NCBI GenBank assembly: GCA_001310455.1
Contig: BAXG01000007.1
Coordinates: forward strand, 1 to 64,000
Direction of reading: 5' to 3'
From: Photobacterium sp. JCM 19050
Lineage (GTDB): Bacteria; Pseudomonadota; Gammaproteobacteria; Enterobacterales; Vibrionaceae
DNA length: 64,000 nucleotides
Part shown: positions 19,162 to 29,542 of the stretch, in pieces
Layout: each line of letters opens with the position of its first letter
Position numbering within the stretch: position 1 is the stretch's first letter
Notes under the pieces: model-generated
Told to the model about the DNA's origin: nothing
Databases searched by the model: none
Seen by the model: the letters and a program-made list of their open reading frames with translations, nothing else
Position numbers and translations under genes: made by a program

Positions 19162-20662
19162 TTACTCAACACTGCTCAGATCAACATTCCACGGCATCAG
19201 ATCCGACATATCATCGGCAAGTGAACGCGTCGGCAACTCCGTGAACAGGTGCCGGAAGTAATAATACGGGTTGATGTCATTGGCCCGACACGTCATCACC
19301 AAGCTATACAGATTGGCGCTGGCTTTGGCGCCACCGACCGAAGTTGAGAACATCCAGTTTTTTCGGCCCGTCGTGAACGGGCGGATATCCCGCTCTGTTA
19401 CATTGTCATCAATGCTGATATGACCATCTTCCAGGTAGGTGAGCAGTTTGGGCCACTGATTCTTGGTGTAGGTGATGGCCTGGCCTAATGCCCCTTTGGG
19501 CAGGACATTCAGGCTATCGAGCCACGCTTTGAAGTCATTCAGGATGGGTAGGCTTTCTCCCATCCTCATCTGTTGGCGTGCTTCGGCCGATAGCTCTTTG
19601 GCTCGCTTCTCTATCCCGTACAATTTAGCGATGAAGGTCAGGGCTTTTTCTGGTTTTCCTGCCTTTTTAGACGGGGACGCCTTTTGGGCATCGGTGAATT
19701 TGCGGCGCACATGGGCCATGCACGCGGCTTGGGTGACGCCGTCTACTGTGTCGTAACCACTGTAACCATCGGACAGCAGATAACCTTGGTAATCACCAAG
19801 GAACTCACGTACACAAGCGCCTGCCCGGCTGGGGTGATAGTCATAGATGACGACGGGATTGGGGGTGAACTCGCCGCTGCGATAGACCCACATATAGGAT
19901 TTCGACTGCGCGGCTCTGTCTTCTTCTCTCAACACTTGCACCGTGGTTTCATCCGCGCAGATGAGGGACTCTTTTAGAAGTTGTGCTTTCATCGCATCGA
20001 TGATGACCTGCACTTTACTGCCAAGCTGCACGCACCAGTTCGCCAACGTGGCGCGGCTGATATCGATACCCGAGCGGTTGAGGATATCGACCTGACGGTA
20101 GAGCGGCAGTGCATCCACGTATTTGGCGGTGACCACCGCCGCGAAGGCCTCGGCACTGCCAAGCTTTTGGGGAGCATGCTGGCCGGTTTTGGCGCGGTGA
20201 CCACTTTGCTGGTTTCAGCCGTCTGCTCGCAGTGTCGACACGCATATTTGGTGCGCTCATGGCGAATAACACTCACTCTCTGCGGCAGGATTTTCAGGGT
20301 CTCGCTGACTTCCTTGCCGCATTCGTGTAACGGCGTATCACAGCAGTCACAATACGGGGCATTTAAAGTATGCGTTTGCACCTCGCGCTCAAGGTCAGCT
20401 GGCAATGGCTTACGTCCCGTTTTACTTCGTGCTTTGGGCGCAGAGGGCAAGGCATCTTGCTGCTCGGCTTCGTTGAAGGTGCCTTTGGTGACTTTTTCGC
20501 TTTGGGCAGCGAAGCGTTTGGATTTGCTGAGGTTGAGCTGCTCAACGAGTAGTTGTACCTGCGTTTTGAGGGCGGCGACTTCCTCCTCTTTGGCCTGCAA
20601 CAATGCATCCTTGGCAAGAAGCATGGCTTGAGTTGTTCTATATCATCGGGGAAGTCGGTCAT
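19162..20662 (-). CDS. tnpC: IS66 transposase TnpC (two frameshifts)
   Basis: DDE transposase of the element, about 500 residues when repaired. It has an N-terminal leucine-rich coiled coil (VAALKTQVQLLVEQLNLSKS), a zinc-binding domain with CDCC and CRHCEQ pairs, and the DDE domain with ICADETTVQVL and the C-terminal ERDIRPFTTGRKNW. Frame breaks are near 20625-20629 (LKAMLLAKD when repaired) and at 20159-20160 (SLGSAEAFAAVV when repaired). The start MTDFPDDIEQL at 20662 is typical of the family. Confidence 0.9.
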
Positions 20663-20748
20663 TGGGCATCATCTACAGCATGGAATGGTGCCCAGTGTGA
20701 CGGTAAAAAAGGATCGTTCAAGTGCAATGTGACGATCAGTATCACGCA

Positions 20749-21093
20749 TCACACTTCCAGCCCATTTAAAGGCCGATGGGCTTTGCTGTTCTCGAGTGAC
20801 AGCCCAGAGAGCAACCAGTGAAGCTGGGGTTTGCTGATGACAATCACGCCTTGAGGATTCGGACGTGGCCATTTGAAGGTCCCTTTTTCTAAGCGGCGAT
20901 AATAAAGCCAAAACCCGTTGGTATCCCAAAACAGGATTTTGAGTTTATTGCGTCCGCGATTACAGAAGATAAACCAGGCTTCGCTGAACGGATCCATATC
21001 GAGTTGCTCGGCGACAATCAGCGACAGGCCATCGATAGACTTACGCATGTCGGTGACGCCGGAGACCAGAAACACCTTGCCAGAGGGGGTCAT
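20749..21093 (-). CDS. tnpB: IS66 accessory protein TnpB
   Basis: Protein of 114 residues with the family signature VFLVSGVTDMRKSIDGL and KILFWDTNGFWLYYRRLE. Its ATG at 21093 overlaps the repaired tnpA stop as ATGA, a normal IS66 arrangement with coupled translation. It is needed for IS66 transposition, but its biochemical role is not established. The frame is intact. Confidence 0.92.
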   Translation of the reverse strand: MTPSGKVFLVSGVTDMRKSIDGLSLIVAEQLDMDPFSEAWFIFCNRGRNKLKILFWDTNGFWLYYRRLEKGTFKWPRPNPQGVIVISKPQLHWLLSGLSLENSKAHRPLNGLEV

Positions 21094-21388
21094 TGCAGTG
21101 CATCCACCAGTGTTTGATTTGTGCGGCACTGAATGCGGCCGGTAGCTCGGCGCGGATGCCATTAGCAAAGAAGAGCACGACGGACTCGTGTAATGCGTGG
21201 TGCGATTCATCGAATACGACGGGCTGCAACGTTTGCACGGCATCTGGCGAGCTCAGGCGCTTAGACCAGTAAAAGAAGGTCTGATAGCTAATACCCTTGT
21301 CTTCGCAAAACTGCTTAATGGATAACTGACTTTGCTTTTGTTGCTCGATGACTGACAGCCAGTGAGCGCGTTTTTGTTCTTGGTTCAT
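21090..21388 (-). CDS. tnpA: IS66 accessory protein TnpA (one frameshift)
   Basis: HTH protein of about 99 residues, with WLSVIEQQKQSQLSIKQFC and ISYQTFFYWSKRL. One added C near 21109-21111 turns the end into HLVDALQ followed by TGA, so that the stop overlaps the tnpB start as expected for IS66. Without it the frame runs on into tnpB. Confidence 0.88.
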
Positions 21389-21461
21389 AGTGCCTCCGAT
21401 GAAAAAGGCACTATGTCAAAGTGTTGGTATTATTGATATGTGGGGTTAATTGACCGCTTAC

Positions 21462-21469
21462 GTTTCAGA
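21462..21469. repeat. Target site duplication, right copy
   Basis: Exact copy of GTTTCAGA next to the right end of the IS66 element (see 19127-19134). Confidence 0.9.
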
Positions 21470-21476
21470 AAATCAC

Positions 21477-22114
21477 TCAGCCGCGGGTCTTTAGGAAAAT
21501 TTCGCCATGAAGCGAGGCCTTGAGTGAGGCGAGAATGCCTTCTTTGTTTTCCATTCCCTTGTCATAATTTTTGAGAAATTCCGCTATCGCGGGGTTGTTG
21601 TCTGCAAAATAGGGAAAGACCTCTGAGAGTATTCCCGCGCTGTCAAAAGCGATGTACAGAGAGATTTTTCTTTCGGGCTCGACTTTACCAAGAAGATTAC
21701 CCAACCCCCGCAAAACATGAGCGTGATCCCTGCCGTAGGCATGTCCTTTGTCAATCCTGATCGCGTGCGTAAAAACCTTGCTGTCCAAAATGATGTCAGC
21801 CAGCAACTCTGCTTCGTTCGGGGGAACGGCCATCGAGGCCATATAGAAAATTCGGTTTACATCGCCGGCATATGTCAGATAGAAGTTATCTTCAGTCATC
21901 ATATTTCCATAGCGGTACAGTGCGGTTTCAATTTTTGCGTCCTGCGCAATGGCATGGAAACATTGCGTCACCTCCCGGCGGGAGGCGTTTCTTTGCTATT
22001 GATGATTTGGTAAAGCTTCTGGTGCGCACCTTTGAGTTTGTTTTCTGCGTTGTTGAGCAGGGCACCAAGCGGCCCAATTCGAAATTCGAACATGAATTTC
22101 TGGAAAATATTCAC
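21477..22114 (-). CDS. Uncharacterised protein (one frameshift)
   Basis: I do not recognise this family. Repaired length is about 212 residues. The frame breaks in CCC at 21974-21976; one more base on the minus strand gives PPAGEVTQCFHAIAQDAK. No signal peptide or membrane segment is seen; the composition is that of a soluble mixed alpha/beta protein, with a hydrophobic PPNEAELLADIILDSK stretch and an acidic centre. The GTG at 22114 is preferred because AAGGGAG lies seven bases ahead; an in-frame GTG at 22150 is the alternative. It stops 8 bases from the IS66 duplication. It may belong to the same acquired segment as the HsdR-like gene to its right. Confidence 0.6.
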
Positions 22115-22356
22115 CAGCGACTCCCTTGTTCTGAAAATGCCAACAGGCACCTCTGGCCTAACCTAACGCGAAACTGCGTGAGAGATTTGCAACAAATTCA
22201 AGACGTGAATGGGAGAAGGTCAGATAGGTTCAATGAAAGATATTTCTAGTTTTTGGTTAGATTTTTCAAGCTATCTGTAGCAACACAACATATCAGCTTA
22301 TTTTACAAATTGAATTCGTTCACGAAGAATACAAGCTATAAGTATCGTTAAAATAA

Positions 22357-22381
22357 AAGCCATGTTTGATAAACATGGCTT
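22357..22381 (-). terminator. Terminator of the HsdR-like gene
   Basis: Perfect 11-bp stem AAGCCATGTTT with a 3-base loop; read on the minus strand it is followed by TTTATTTT. Confidence 0.75.
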
Positions 22382-22406
22382 CTGATGCTATTAGATTAAA
22401 TTGTTA

Positions 22407-23486
22407 TCACTCATAAAGAGATATCGTATTTTGAAGTTGTTCAGAATAGTTAAAAATATCATCGATCGTTTCAATTGGATAACGGGTTTCAACTTTATCT
22501 GAATCAAATAAACCTATATATTTTTGTTTTGTGTTAAACCATAGCCGGCACAAAGGTTTCCTGTTGTTGTCATCCAACAATATGCCAAAATAACTTTGAG
22601 TGTCTCGAGAAAAAACTCTTTGCACTTCAATTTTCTGTCGTAAGATCGCTTTTACCACATTAAATGCTTCAGTTTCTTCGTCAGTAGTGTGAATCTTTGG
22701 TTTATCAGAATCATCTTCTACTATTTCGGTATTGACCTCTGGAGCTTCAATACTTAAAGGCTCTTTAATATCATTCCCAATGGCTGATTTAAGGCGAGCA
22801 TTGATACTATCATTTAAAAACTGTTTTAATGCCTTAGTAGTTATTTCCAAGAACTGTGATTTTACTTTAGCAGTTTGGACACCATCATAAACCTTGGACG
22901 TAAAGTATTTAACGAAATCTTCATCCGGGTTTTGGAACTGTTCAGCTAACACCTTCTTAATTTGATTGAGATATTTTAATTCACCAGCAGTATCAACAAT
23001 GGACTCTACATCAAAAGAAGATTTTGTTAATTTTTTAACCTCTGGAACTACATGCTCATCCAGTTCTTCAAGGTTCAATGTTAAGAATGGTTTTTCATCC
23101 ATTTTGTTTGGCGCATCTAAGTCAGTAAAGAACTGATATTCTGACCCATTTGTCAAGATTGCGATTCGAGCATTTGTGACAGAAAAATATCGAAATAACT
23201 GGTTGGCATGCCTTGTGGAAAGCGGTTCACCATATTTTTTACATTCGATAAGGATTTGAACTACACCATCTTTCAATAAAGCGTAATCAACTTTCTCCCC
23301 TTTTTTTGTACCGGTATCAGCAGTGAACTCTGGGATCACCTCATTTGGATCAAAAACATCATAACCCAAAACGGAATGCAAAAATGGCATAACCAAGGCA
23401 TTTTTTGTAGCTTCTTCAGTTGCCAAATTGTTTGATACTTGGGAAACCTTCTTGGACAGAGCTTGAAGGCGTTCAATGAAATCCAT
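22407..23486 (-). CDS. Orphan nuclease-like protein with type I restriction HsdR N-terminal domain
   Basis: Protein of 359 residues whose first 150 residues match the endonuclease domain at the front of type I restriction subunits (HSDR_N). The PD-(D/E)xK residues are D67, E81 and K83 in ILIECKK, followed by the QxxxY motif (QLFRY, Q96-Y100) typical of type I enzymes. No helicase domain follows and no hsdM or hsdS lies nearby. A C-terminal domain with FGILLDDNNRKPLCRLWF is often seen in such stand-alone proteins. The ATG at 23486 is chosen because MDFIERLQAL is the usual beginning. The gene is visibly more AT-rich than its neighbours, suggesting horizontal transfer. A defence role is inferred. 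Confidence 0.78.
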   Translation of the reverse strand: MDFIERLQALSKKVSQVSNNLATEEATKNALVMPFLHSVLGYDVFDPNEVIPEFTADTGTKKGEKVDYALLKDGVVQILIECKKYGEPLSTRHANQLFRYFSVTNARIAILTNGSEYQFFTDLDAPNKMDEKPFLTLNLEELDEHVVPEVKKLTKSSFDVESIVDTAGELKYLNQIKKVLAEQFQNPDEDFVKYFTSKVYDGVQTAKVKSQFLEITTKALKQFLNDSINARLKSAIGNDIKEPLSIEAPEVNTEIVEDDSDKPKIHTTDEETEAFNVVKAILRQKIEVQRVFSRDTQSYFGILLDDNNRKPLCRLWFNTKQKYIGLFDSDKVETRYPIETIDDIFNYSEQLQNTISLYE

Positions 23487-23742
23487 GGTAACTCCAATTG
23501 AAACGAAATGTAATAAACAAGGGTGCTCGTAATGAACAAGTCTGATATATATTAGTGTCAACAAGTTGATAAGAAGCTGATTTATTTCATATTTCTAAAA
23601 TTTCACAATTTATAAAAACAAATATTTATGATGAGGTTAACAAAATTTATTGAGTTTTAGTTGTGTGCGAGTTTCTAATCAATCATCTCATTTGACGGCT
23701 GGTTGATTTTCGGTTGATTGATTTAATGGGTGAATATTTCAA

Positions 23743-23764
23743 AGCCACTCTTTTTAGAGTGGCT
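23743..23764 (-). terminator. Terminator of the beta-mannosidase gene
   Basis: AGCCACTC pairs with GAGTGGCT across a short A/T loop, 19 bases beyond the stop on the minus strand. The T run is short. Confidence 0.6.
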
Positions 23765-23782
23765 GCAACTCTCATTCAATCA

Positions 23783-26235
23783 TCAATACGTCGAACGCAA
23801 ATCATAAACTGTCAATCCGGCTTCCAATTCCTGCTGTGAAGCATCACCCACAAAGCGAACTTGCCGTTTTTTCCCGGTAAGGGTGGATGGAAGCAGGGTA
23901 AAGCTGGAATCTTCGAAACGGCCTGTGCCTGTGTATTCGAGATGAACAAAGAAAGCCGGGTTTTCACAATCCAACTCGATAAAGCAACCGGACTCATTTT
24001 CGAATACGTGCCATGTTATATTGGCTTTTTCCAGTCGAGCGCGCTTGAATGCACACGGGAAGTGGCTGTTTTCAATGGTGGTTTCGGTGTTTTCGAGTAC
24101 CACATGATAGAAACCATCCCGGATGCATTGACCGTCTTCCATTGGGATCTGCCAGACAGTTTTGGCGCAATCAGCTTCGGCGGTAACCGCCAAAGGCCAA
24201 TTTTCCAGAATTTCACCGGCCCAACTGATTTTCATCACCTTGCCGGTAAAGCTGACATTTTCACGACTGTCACTGACTACGTGTAGGCTCAGCGTACCGT
24301 TTTCCTGAATAAACGTAGCCAGGTGTGGCGCGAAGAACCGGCGTGCGTGATAGTGCAGTTGTTTCCAGCGGCCAGAATACTCCAAGCTCGACCAAGAACT
24401 GACTGGCCAGCAGTCATTCAATTGCCAGTAAAGGATGCCTCGGCAATGATCTTTGTATGCTCGCCAGTACTCGGAGGCTGTTTTGATTGCCAGAGCCTGC
24501 TGTACCTGACTGAGGTAAAGTTGGTTCTCAAAGGATGTCGGGAAACGGAAATAACGGGTGATCATCTCAGTGATGATGCTGTTACCCCGGCCATTTTTCT
24601 GGTGTTGCTCGAAAGTTGGCGAGGTAACGTTCCAGTCATCCTCTTGGGCAAAGGCTTTAACAGTTGGAAGTGATGGCCACGACTGGAACCCGAATTCAGA
24701 GCAAAAGCGTGGCTTAACAGTGTAGTAAGCATCGAAAGACTTACCGGAGTGCCACACATCCCAGAAGTGCATGTCGCCACAGTTGTCATCGTGCCACGCA
24801 TCGCCAAAGTCCAGCTCCCCGTTACAAGGTGAACTTGCCCAGAAGCGGCGGCTGGTATCTTCCTGCTCGACGACTTCCGCCAGTGTACGGTTCAGTCGGT
24901 CGTAGTTAACAACGTATTTTTCCCGGTTTGTCTTGGACTCCGGATACCAGCCAATAGCACCGATAACTTCATTGTCGCCACACCACAGGGCAAGGGCAGG
25001 GTGATCCGCGAGCCGGTTTACCTGATAGCGCACTTCCTCTCGAACATCTTCAAGGAAGGCCGGTGTTGATGGGTAGAGTGCACAGGAAAACATCAGGTCT
25101 TGCCAGACCAGAAGCCCCAGCTCGTCACAAAGGTTGTAGAACGTATCCTGCTCATACATGCCTCCACCCCAGACGCGAATCATGTTCATGTTGGCGGCAA
25201 CTGCATCTTCCAGAAGTTGACGGTAGCGCTCTGGTGTCTGATTCGAGGGGCGGGCATCGGCCGGAATCCAGTTTGCACCTTTGGCGGTAATCGCAACCCC
25301 GTTTACCCGGAACATCATGGCGCTGCGATATCGTCCGGTGAAGTTTCCAGTTGCAGGTTGCGCAAACCAATTTTCTTTTGGATCCGCTGGCCGTTGAGAT
25401 GTACTTCAAGGTCATAAAGCGGCTGGTCACCATAGCCTGCAGGCCACCAAAGTTTTGGCGTACTGACTTTAATACGGTGAGTGTATTCGGAGATACCCGT
25501 GTTTTTAGAGGTGAGCGGGAATTCGTAGCAGTTTCCGTCAAACAGAATGGAAAGGTTTACCGCTGCTCCCGGTTCCAACACATCGTAATGTGTGGTGATA
25601 CAAAGCGTACAAGAGCCGTCTTCATTCCATTCCTGTTGGGTACGTACGCGATCAAGCCGGGTAGTTTGCAGGGCTTGCAGTGAAATCTCCCCATACACCC
25701 CACTGACCAGTAGACAGATTCCCCAGTCCCACCCTGCATGACACTGGGTCTTCCGAAGGGTATTCATATGCGGGATCTGGTTGTTACCCACCGCCCAGGG
25801 AACCGGGAATGGAAGTCGCGCAGCCCGGCGTTTTGCTTCTACGTCATTGCGATGAAGCTGAATGTCTATCCGGTTTTCGCCAAGTTGGACAAAAGGCAGG
25901 ATGTTGGTTCTGAATGGACGGAACATATTCGAACAAGTCAGCACTTTCTCGCCGTTGACCAAAACAGTCGCCAGCGTGTCGACAAAGGTCAGTGTCAATT
26001 GCAGCTCAAGACAGTCGAGTTGCTGGGGAGTGACAGAAAATGTCCGGCTCAGGTGCCATTCGCATTCGCTGACCCACTGCACATCCTGTTCATTGCAGGC
26101 GAAGTAAGGGTCTGGGATACATTCAGCGTGCAAAAGTGCAGTGTGGATGTCACCCGGCAGGGTGCATGTTGTTTCAATTTCCGGGCGCTGCGGCGATGTA
26201 AGATTCCATTGGCCCAGCAGGTTTATCGTGGACAA
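23783..26235 (-). CDS. GH2 beta-mannosidase (one frameshift)
   Basis: Exo-beta-mannosidase, releasing mannose from beta-mannosides in the cytoplasm. No signal peptide is present. It has the GH2 fold with landmarks GDIHTALL, CHAGWDWG, GANWIPADARPS and IRVWGGGMYE, all typical of the beta-mannosidase branch. The acid/base is E423 in WCGDNEV and the nucleophile E514 in CSEFGFQSWPS. The frame breaks at 25323-25326; one base gives DDIGSAMMFRVNG and about 817 residues. The TTG at 26235 is chosen because AAGGA precedes it; an ATG at 26271 lacks such a site and overlaps the TATAAT. It is divergent from the PTS IIB/multiphosphoryl protein operon and is probably co-regulated with it. Confidence 0.87.
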
Positions 26236-26539
26236 GTGTTGTTCCTTTTTATTATACAATTTCCGGTTCATTTTATGAGCGCGGAGGCGTATGTTGAGTG
26301 GAGATACCTATCCCTGGCTGGAGTTTTGTATCCTGCTGGGAAATATGTGATTGCTGCACAGTTGTGTCAGGAAGGTTGTGGGGGGAACGGTTGATGATGT
26401 TGCGGAGAGTGACCCCAATCACGCTTGTCTGTTCAGGCTACAAATCTCCAGTAAATGGCTTTTTTGTCCTCTATTTCTGTTTATTTCCCCGCCCTATAGT
26501 GGGCGCAATCCAAACAGAACATGAATTCAGGAGTGTGTC
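26236..26539. promoter_or_regulatory. Divergent promoter region of beta-mannosidase and PTS IIB
   Basis: 304 bases with no gene. On the minus strand TATAAT (26249-26254) lies just before the AAGGA ribosome site of the beta-mannosidase gene, but the -35 is weak and the leader would be very short. On the plus strand CTATAGTG at about 26495 is a possible -10 for the IIB gene, followed by the CAGGAGTG ribosome site. Confidence 0.4.
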
Positions 26540-26863
26540 ATGAAAGTCGTTGCGATTACCGCATGTCCGACCGGTATTGCCCATACCTACATGGCGGCAG
26601 ACAAGCTGACCGAAACGGCAAAAAAGATGGGCATTTCCATCAAGGTAGAAACCCAGGGAGCGATGGGCATTGAAAACCGCCTGACTGAACAGGATGTTGC
26701 CAGTGCAGACGTTGTCGTGATGGCAGCAGACATCAACATCGAGCATGCTCACCGGTTCGATAAAAAACCTTGCGTGAAAACCTCAATCAATGACGCGCTC
26801 CATGCCCCCAAGAAAATTTCACCCAGTGCCAGCAACTTGCAGCCCGCTAAGAAGGCCAAATAA
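26540..26863 (+). CDS. PTS IIB component, fructose type (stand-alone)
   Basis: Cytoplasmic phosphocarrier of 107 residues. The phosphocysteine lies in [19 protein letters not shown]. The sequence is very similar to the IIB domain at 14356 (shared VKVETQG region), suggesting duplication. The C-terminal tail after residue 85 is rich in Lys, Pro and Ser and may be a remnant linker. A strong CAGGAGTG ribosome site precedes it. One base separates it from the multiphosphoryl protein gene. No IIC partner is encoded next to it, so it may feed the IIC encoded at 14649-15884. Confidence 0.85.
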   Translation: MKVVAITACPTGIAHTYMAADKLTETAKKMGISIKVETQGAMGIENRLTEQDVASADVVVMAADINIEHAHRFDKKPCVKTSINDALHAPKKISPSASNLQPAKKAK

Positions 26864-26864
26864 A

Positions 26865-29352
26865 ATGACGAACAGAACATTACAAATTTCCTGTAGCCTC
26901 CCTAATGGTATCCACGCTCGTCCTGCCTCCCACCTGGAAAAAGCGTGTGCCGAATTTGCCTGTCAGATTACCCTGACGAACCTTCGCAATGGAAACCAGG
27001 GCAACGCAAAAAGCGTGCTCTCCGTTGTGGGTACCGACACCCTGCTGAACGATGAATTCACCCTGACGTTTGAAGGTTGTGATGCTCCGGAAGCGTTTGC
27101 GGCACTGGACATTTTCATGAGAGATGTTTTCCCGTATTGCGACGAGCCAATGGCTAATGTGGATGACAGTGCGAAGGTTGTCCTACCGCAATCGCTGATG
27201 CGATACAACCCGGAATTGGTCAAGGGAAATACCCTGGCGAAGGGCATCGGCGCTGGCGTGCTGGTAGAAATGAAAACGTTCAATATCAGCGTATACGCAA
27301 CAAATGTTTGTGATAACGAGGCGGAGCGGTTTGCCGGGCAAGAGCATCGGTAATTGCAGCGCTGCAGGAAAACCTGCAAAAGGCCGAGGGTGAAGAGAGT
27401 GCGATTCTTGATGCACACCTTTCTATTGCCAATGACCCGGAATTTACTGGGAATATCGAAAAACTGTTGTCTGAAAGCTCTACTGCAAACGCTATTCTGG
27501 CAGAAGTCGAGCGTCTTTCTGCCCAACTGAGCCAATCTGCAAGCGCGTATCTGCAAGAGCGCGTGCTTGATATTCGTGATGTAGCCGGCCAACTTCTGGC
27601 GGCGGCTTATCCGGACGTCCCGGTTGCCCGTTTTGAACTGACAGAACCAAGCATCGTTATTGCGGAAGATCTGACACCAAGCCAGTTCCTGTCACTGGAT
27701 CGCAGCTTGACGAAGGGGCTTATACTGACCCATGCAGGCAAAACGTCTCACACTGTTATTCTTGCCCGCGCATTTGGAATTCCGACCCTGAGTGGTATCT
27801 CGGTTTCTGATTGCGAAGCGGCATTGGCTACCAAGGTTTATCTTCACGCTGAGCTGGGTATTGTGGCAGTGAATGCCAATACTGGTGTTGAGATCTACTT
27901 CGACCGTGCCATGCAGTTGGCTGATAACCGCATCAACCAACAGAAGCGATTTGCCGGTAAGCAGGGTATGACCCGTGACGGTAAGCGTATAGAGGTTGCG
28001 GCGAATATTGCCTGTGCTGTTGAAGCCGAAGGGGCATTTTCTCAAGGTGCAGAAGGTGTGGGTTTGTTTCGCACAGAAATGCTGTTTATGGATCGTGCCA
28101 GTGCACCGACCGAGGAAGAGCAGTTCCGCGCCTATTCAGATGTACTGAAAGCGGCTGAAGGCAAGCCTATTATTATCCGTACCATGGATATCGGTGGTGA
28201 CAAACCTATCGACTACCTGAACCTGCCTGCCGAACAAAACCCGTTCCTGGGATACCGCGCGGTTCGTATCTACCCGCAGTTCCTGAATCTGTTCCGTACC
28301 CAACTCCGCGCCATTTTGCGAGCAGCTTGCTGTGGCCATGCCCGCGTGATGGTACCGATGATCCAAAGCATCGAGGAAATCCGCTGGGTTAAAGAGCAGA
28401 TGCGCATCGTTGCCAATGAGCTGAGCACAGACGGCGTCGACCACGTTGCCCATATTGAGCTGGGCATTATGGTCGAAATTCCGGCTGTTGCGTTTATGAT
28501 TGACCAGTTCAGCAAGGAAGTGGACTTCTTCAGCATCGGTTCAAACGATATGACCCAGTACCTGCTGGCTGTTGACCGCGATAACGACCAGGTATCCGGT
28601 CTTTACAACAGTATGGCACCTTCGTTCCTGCGTATGCTGCGTCAGGTAGTTGATACTGCTCATGCCAATGGCCGCTGGGTTGGTCTCTGTGGTGAGTTGG
28701 GGGCTGATGCCCGTCTGTTACCGCTGTTGGTGGGGGCGGGGCTGGATGAAGTGAGCATGAGTGCGCCCAATATCCCGGCGACCAAAGCGTTGCTTGCCGA
28801 GCTTGACAGCCAGGCATGTCGCACTCTGTTTGAAGCCGCATGCGATTGTGCCACCATCGCAGATGTAAAAGCTGTGCTGGACAACAGAGAACAGGGTGAA
28901 GAAGGCAAGAGCCTGCTGGATACCGAATGCGTGTTCAAGCGCGCCAATTACCGTACCAAAGAAGAGGCAATTCAGGCACTGGTGGGCAACCTGGCGCTGA
29001 CAGGCCGCACGGATGCAGAGTTCCTTCTTGAGGAAGATATCTGGGCGCGAGAAGCCGTGTTCTCAACCGGCCTTGGTTTTGGTTTTGCGATTCCGCACAC
29101 CAAATCAGAGAATATTCGCCACTCGTCAATCAGCATCGCACAACTTGAAAGCCGATTGACTGGCAGTCTGAATCCGGCGATGTGGATTTCATCATCATGC
29201 TTACCTTAAACAAGGACCAAGGCGATCAGCACATGCGAATCTTCTCCTCGCTGGCCCGTAAACTGATTCACGCTGACTTCCGCGAGCGTCTGCGCCAGGC
29301 GGAAGATGAAGCCGCAGTGATCACCATGCTTCGGGAAGAACTGGCGCTGTAA
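26865..29352 (+). CDS. Multiphosphoryl transfer protein HPr-EI-IIA, fructose type (two frameshifts)
   Basis: One chain that carries a private PTS phosphorelay from phosphoenolpyruvate to IIB. Domains in order: HPr (H17 in NGIHARPAS), enzyme I (phosphohistidine in LTHAGKTSHTVILAR; PEP-binding FRTEMLFMDR and SIGSNDMTQY; GLCGELGAD) and IIA (histidine in FGFAIPHTKS). Repaired length is about 829 residues, as in E. coli FryA-type proteins. The frame breaks at 27340-27341 (AAA gives QRASVIAALQ) and at 29152-29153 (CCC gives SPIDWQSESGDVDF). With its own EI and HPr, this sugar system can run independently of the general PTS proteins. Confidence 0.9.
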
Positions 29353-29373
29353 AGCAGAGCTAATATCCCTATA

Positions 29374-29404
29374 AACACCCAGCCTTTGTGCTGGGTGTTT
29401 TGTT
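29374..29404 (+). terminator. Terminator of the PTS operon
   Basis: AACACCCAGC pairs perfectly with GCTGGGTGTT across a 6-base loop, followed by TTGTTTT. Confidence 0.85.
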
Positions 29405-29467
29405 TTAATCGCCACTTAAAACGCAAAACTCTCGGCCTGTCACAAACGGTGCAATCGACTTTCCATA

Positions 29468-29476
29468 CCATCCTCC
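29468..29476 (-). promoter_or_regulatory. Possible MalT half-site before malZ
   Basis: On the minus strand this reads GGAGGATGG, like the GGAGGATG elements ahead of lamB and malP. It is oriented away from malZ and stands alone, so support is weak. Confidence 0.3.
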
Positions 29477-29542
29477 ATGCGCCGGAATTCCCGGTGATAT
29501 CAATCAATAACGAAAAAAATCAATTAATTTGGTGAATGACGA

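Larger units (their letters stand above)
19135..21461 (-). mobile_element. Complete IS66-family insertion sequence
   Basis: A 2327-bp element with terminal inverted repeats beginning GTAAGCGGT at both ends (left GTAAGCGGTAAATAAACC, right GTAAGCGGTCAATTAACC). It is flanked by a perfect 8-bp duplication, GTTTCAGA. It carries the three IS66 genes in order on the minus strand: tnpA, tnpB (overlapping ATGA) and tnpC. The exact duplication means recent insertion without later rearrangement. It landed between mngB and an unknown gene, apparently without breaking either. Three single-base frameshifts in its genes match the error pattern of the rest of the window. Confidence 0.93.

Noticed and set aside
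23690-23725. Repeated GGTTGATT units as a possible CRISPR or iteron array
   Set aside because: Only two or three short copies without regular spacing; no CRISPR-like spacers or replication genes are present anywhere in the window.
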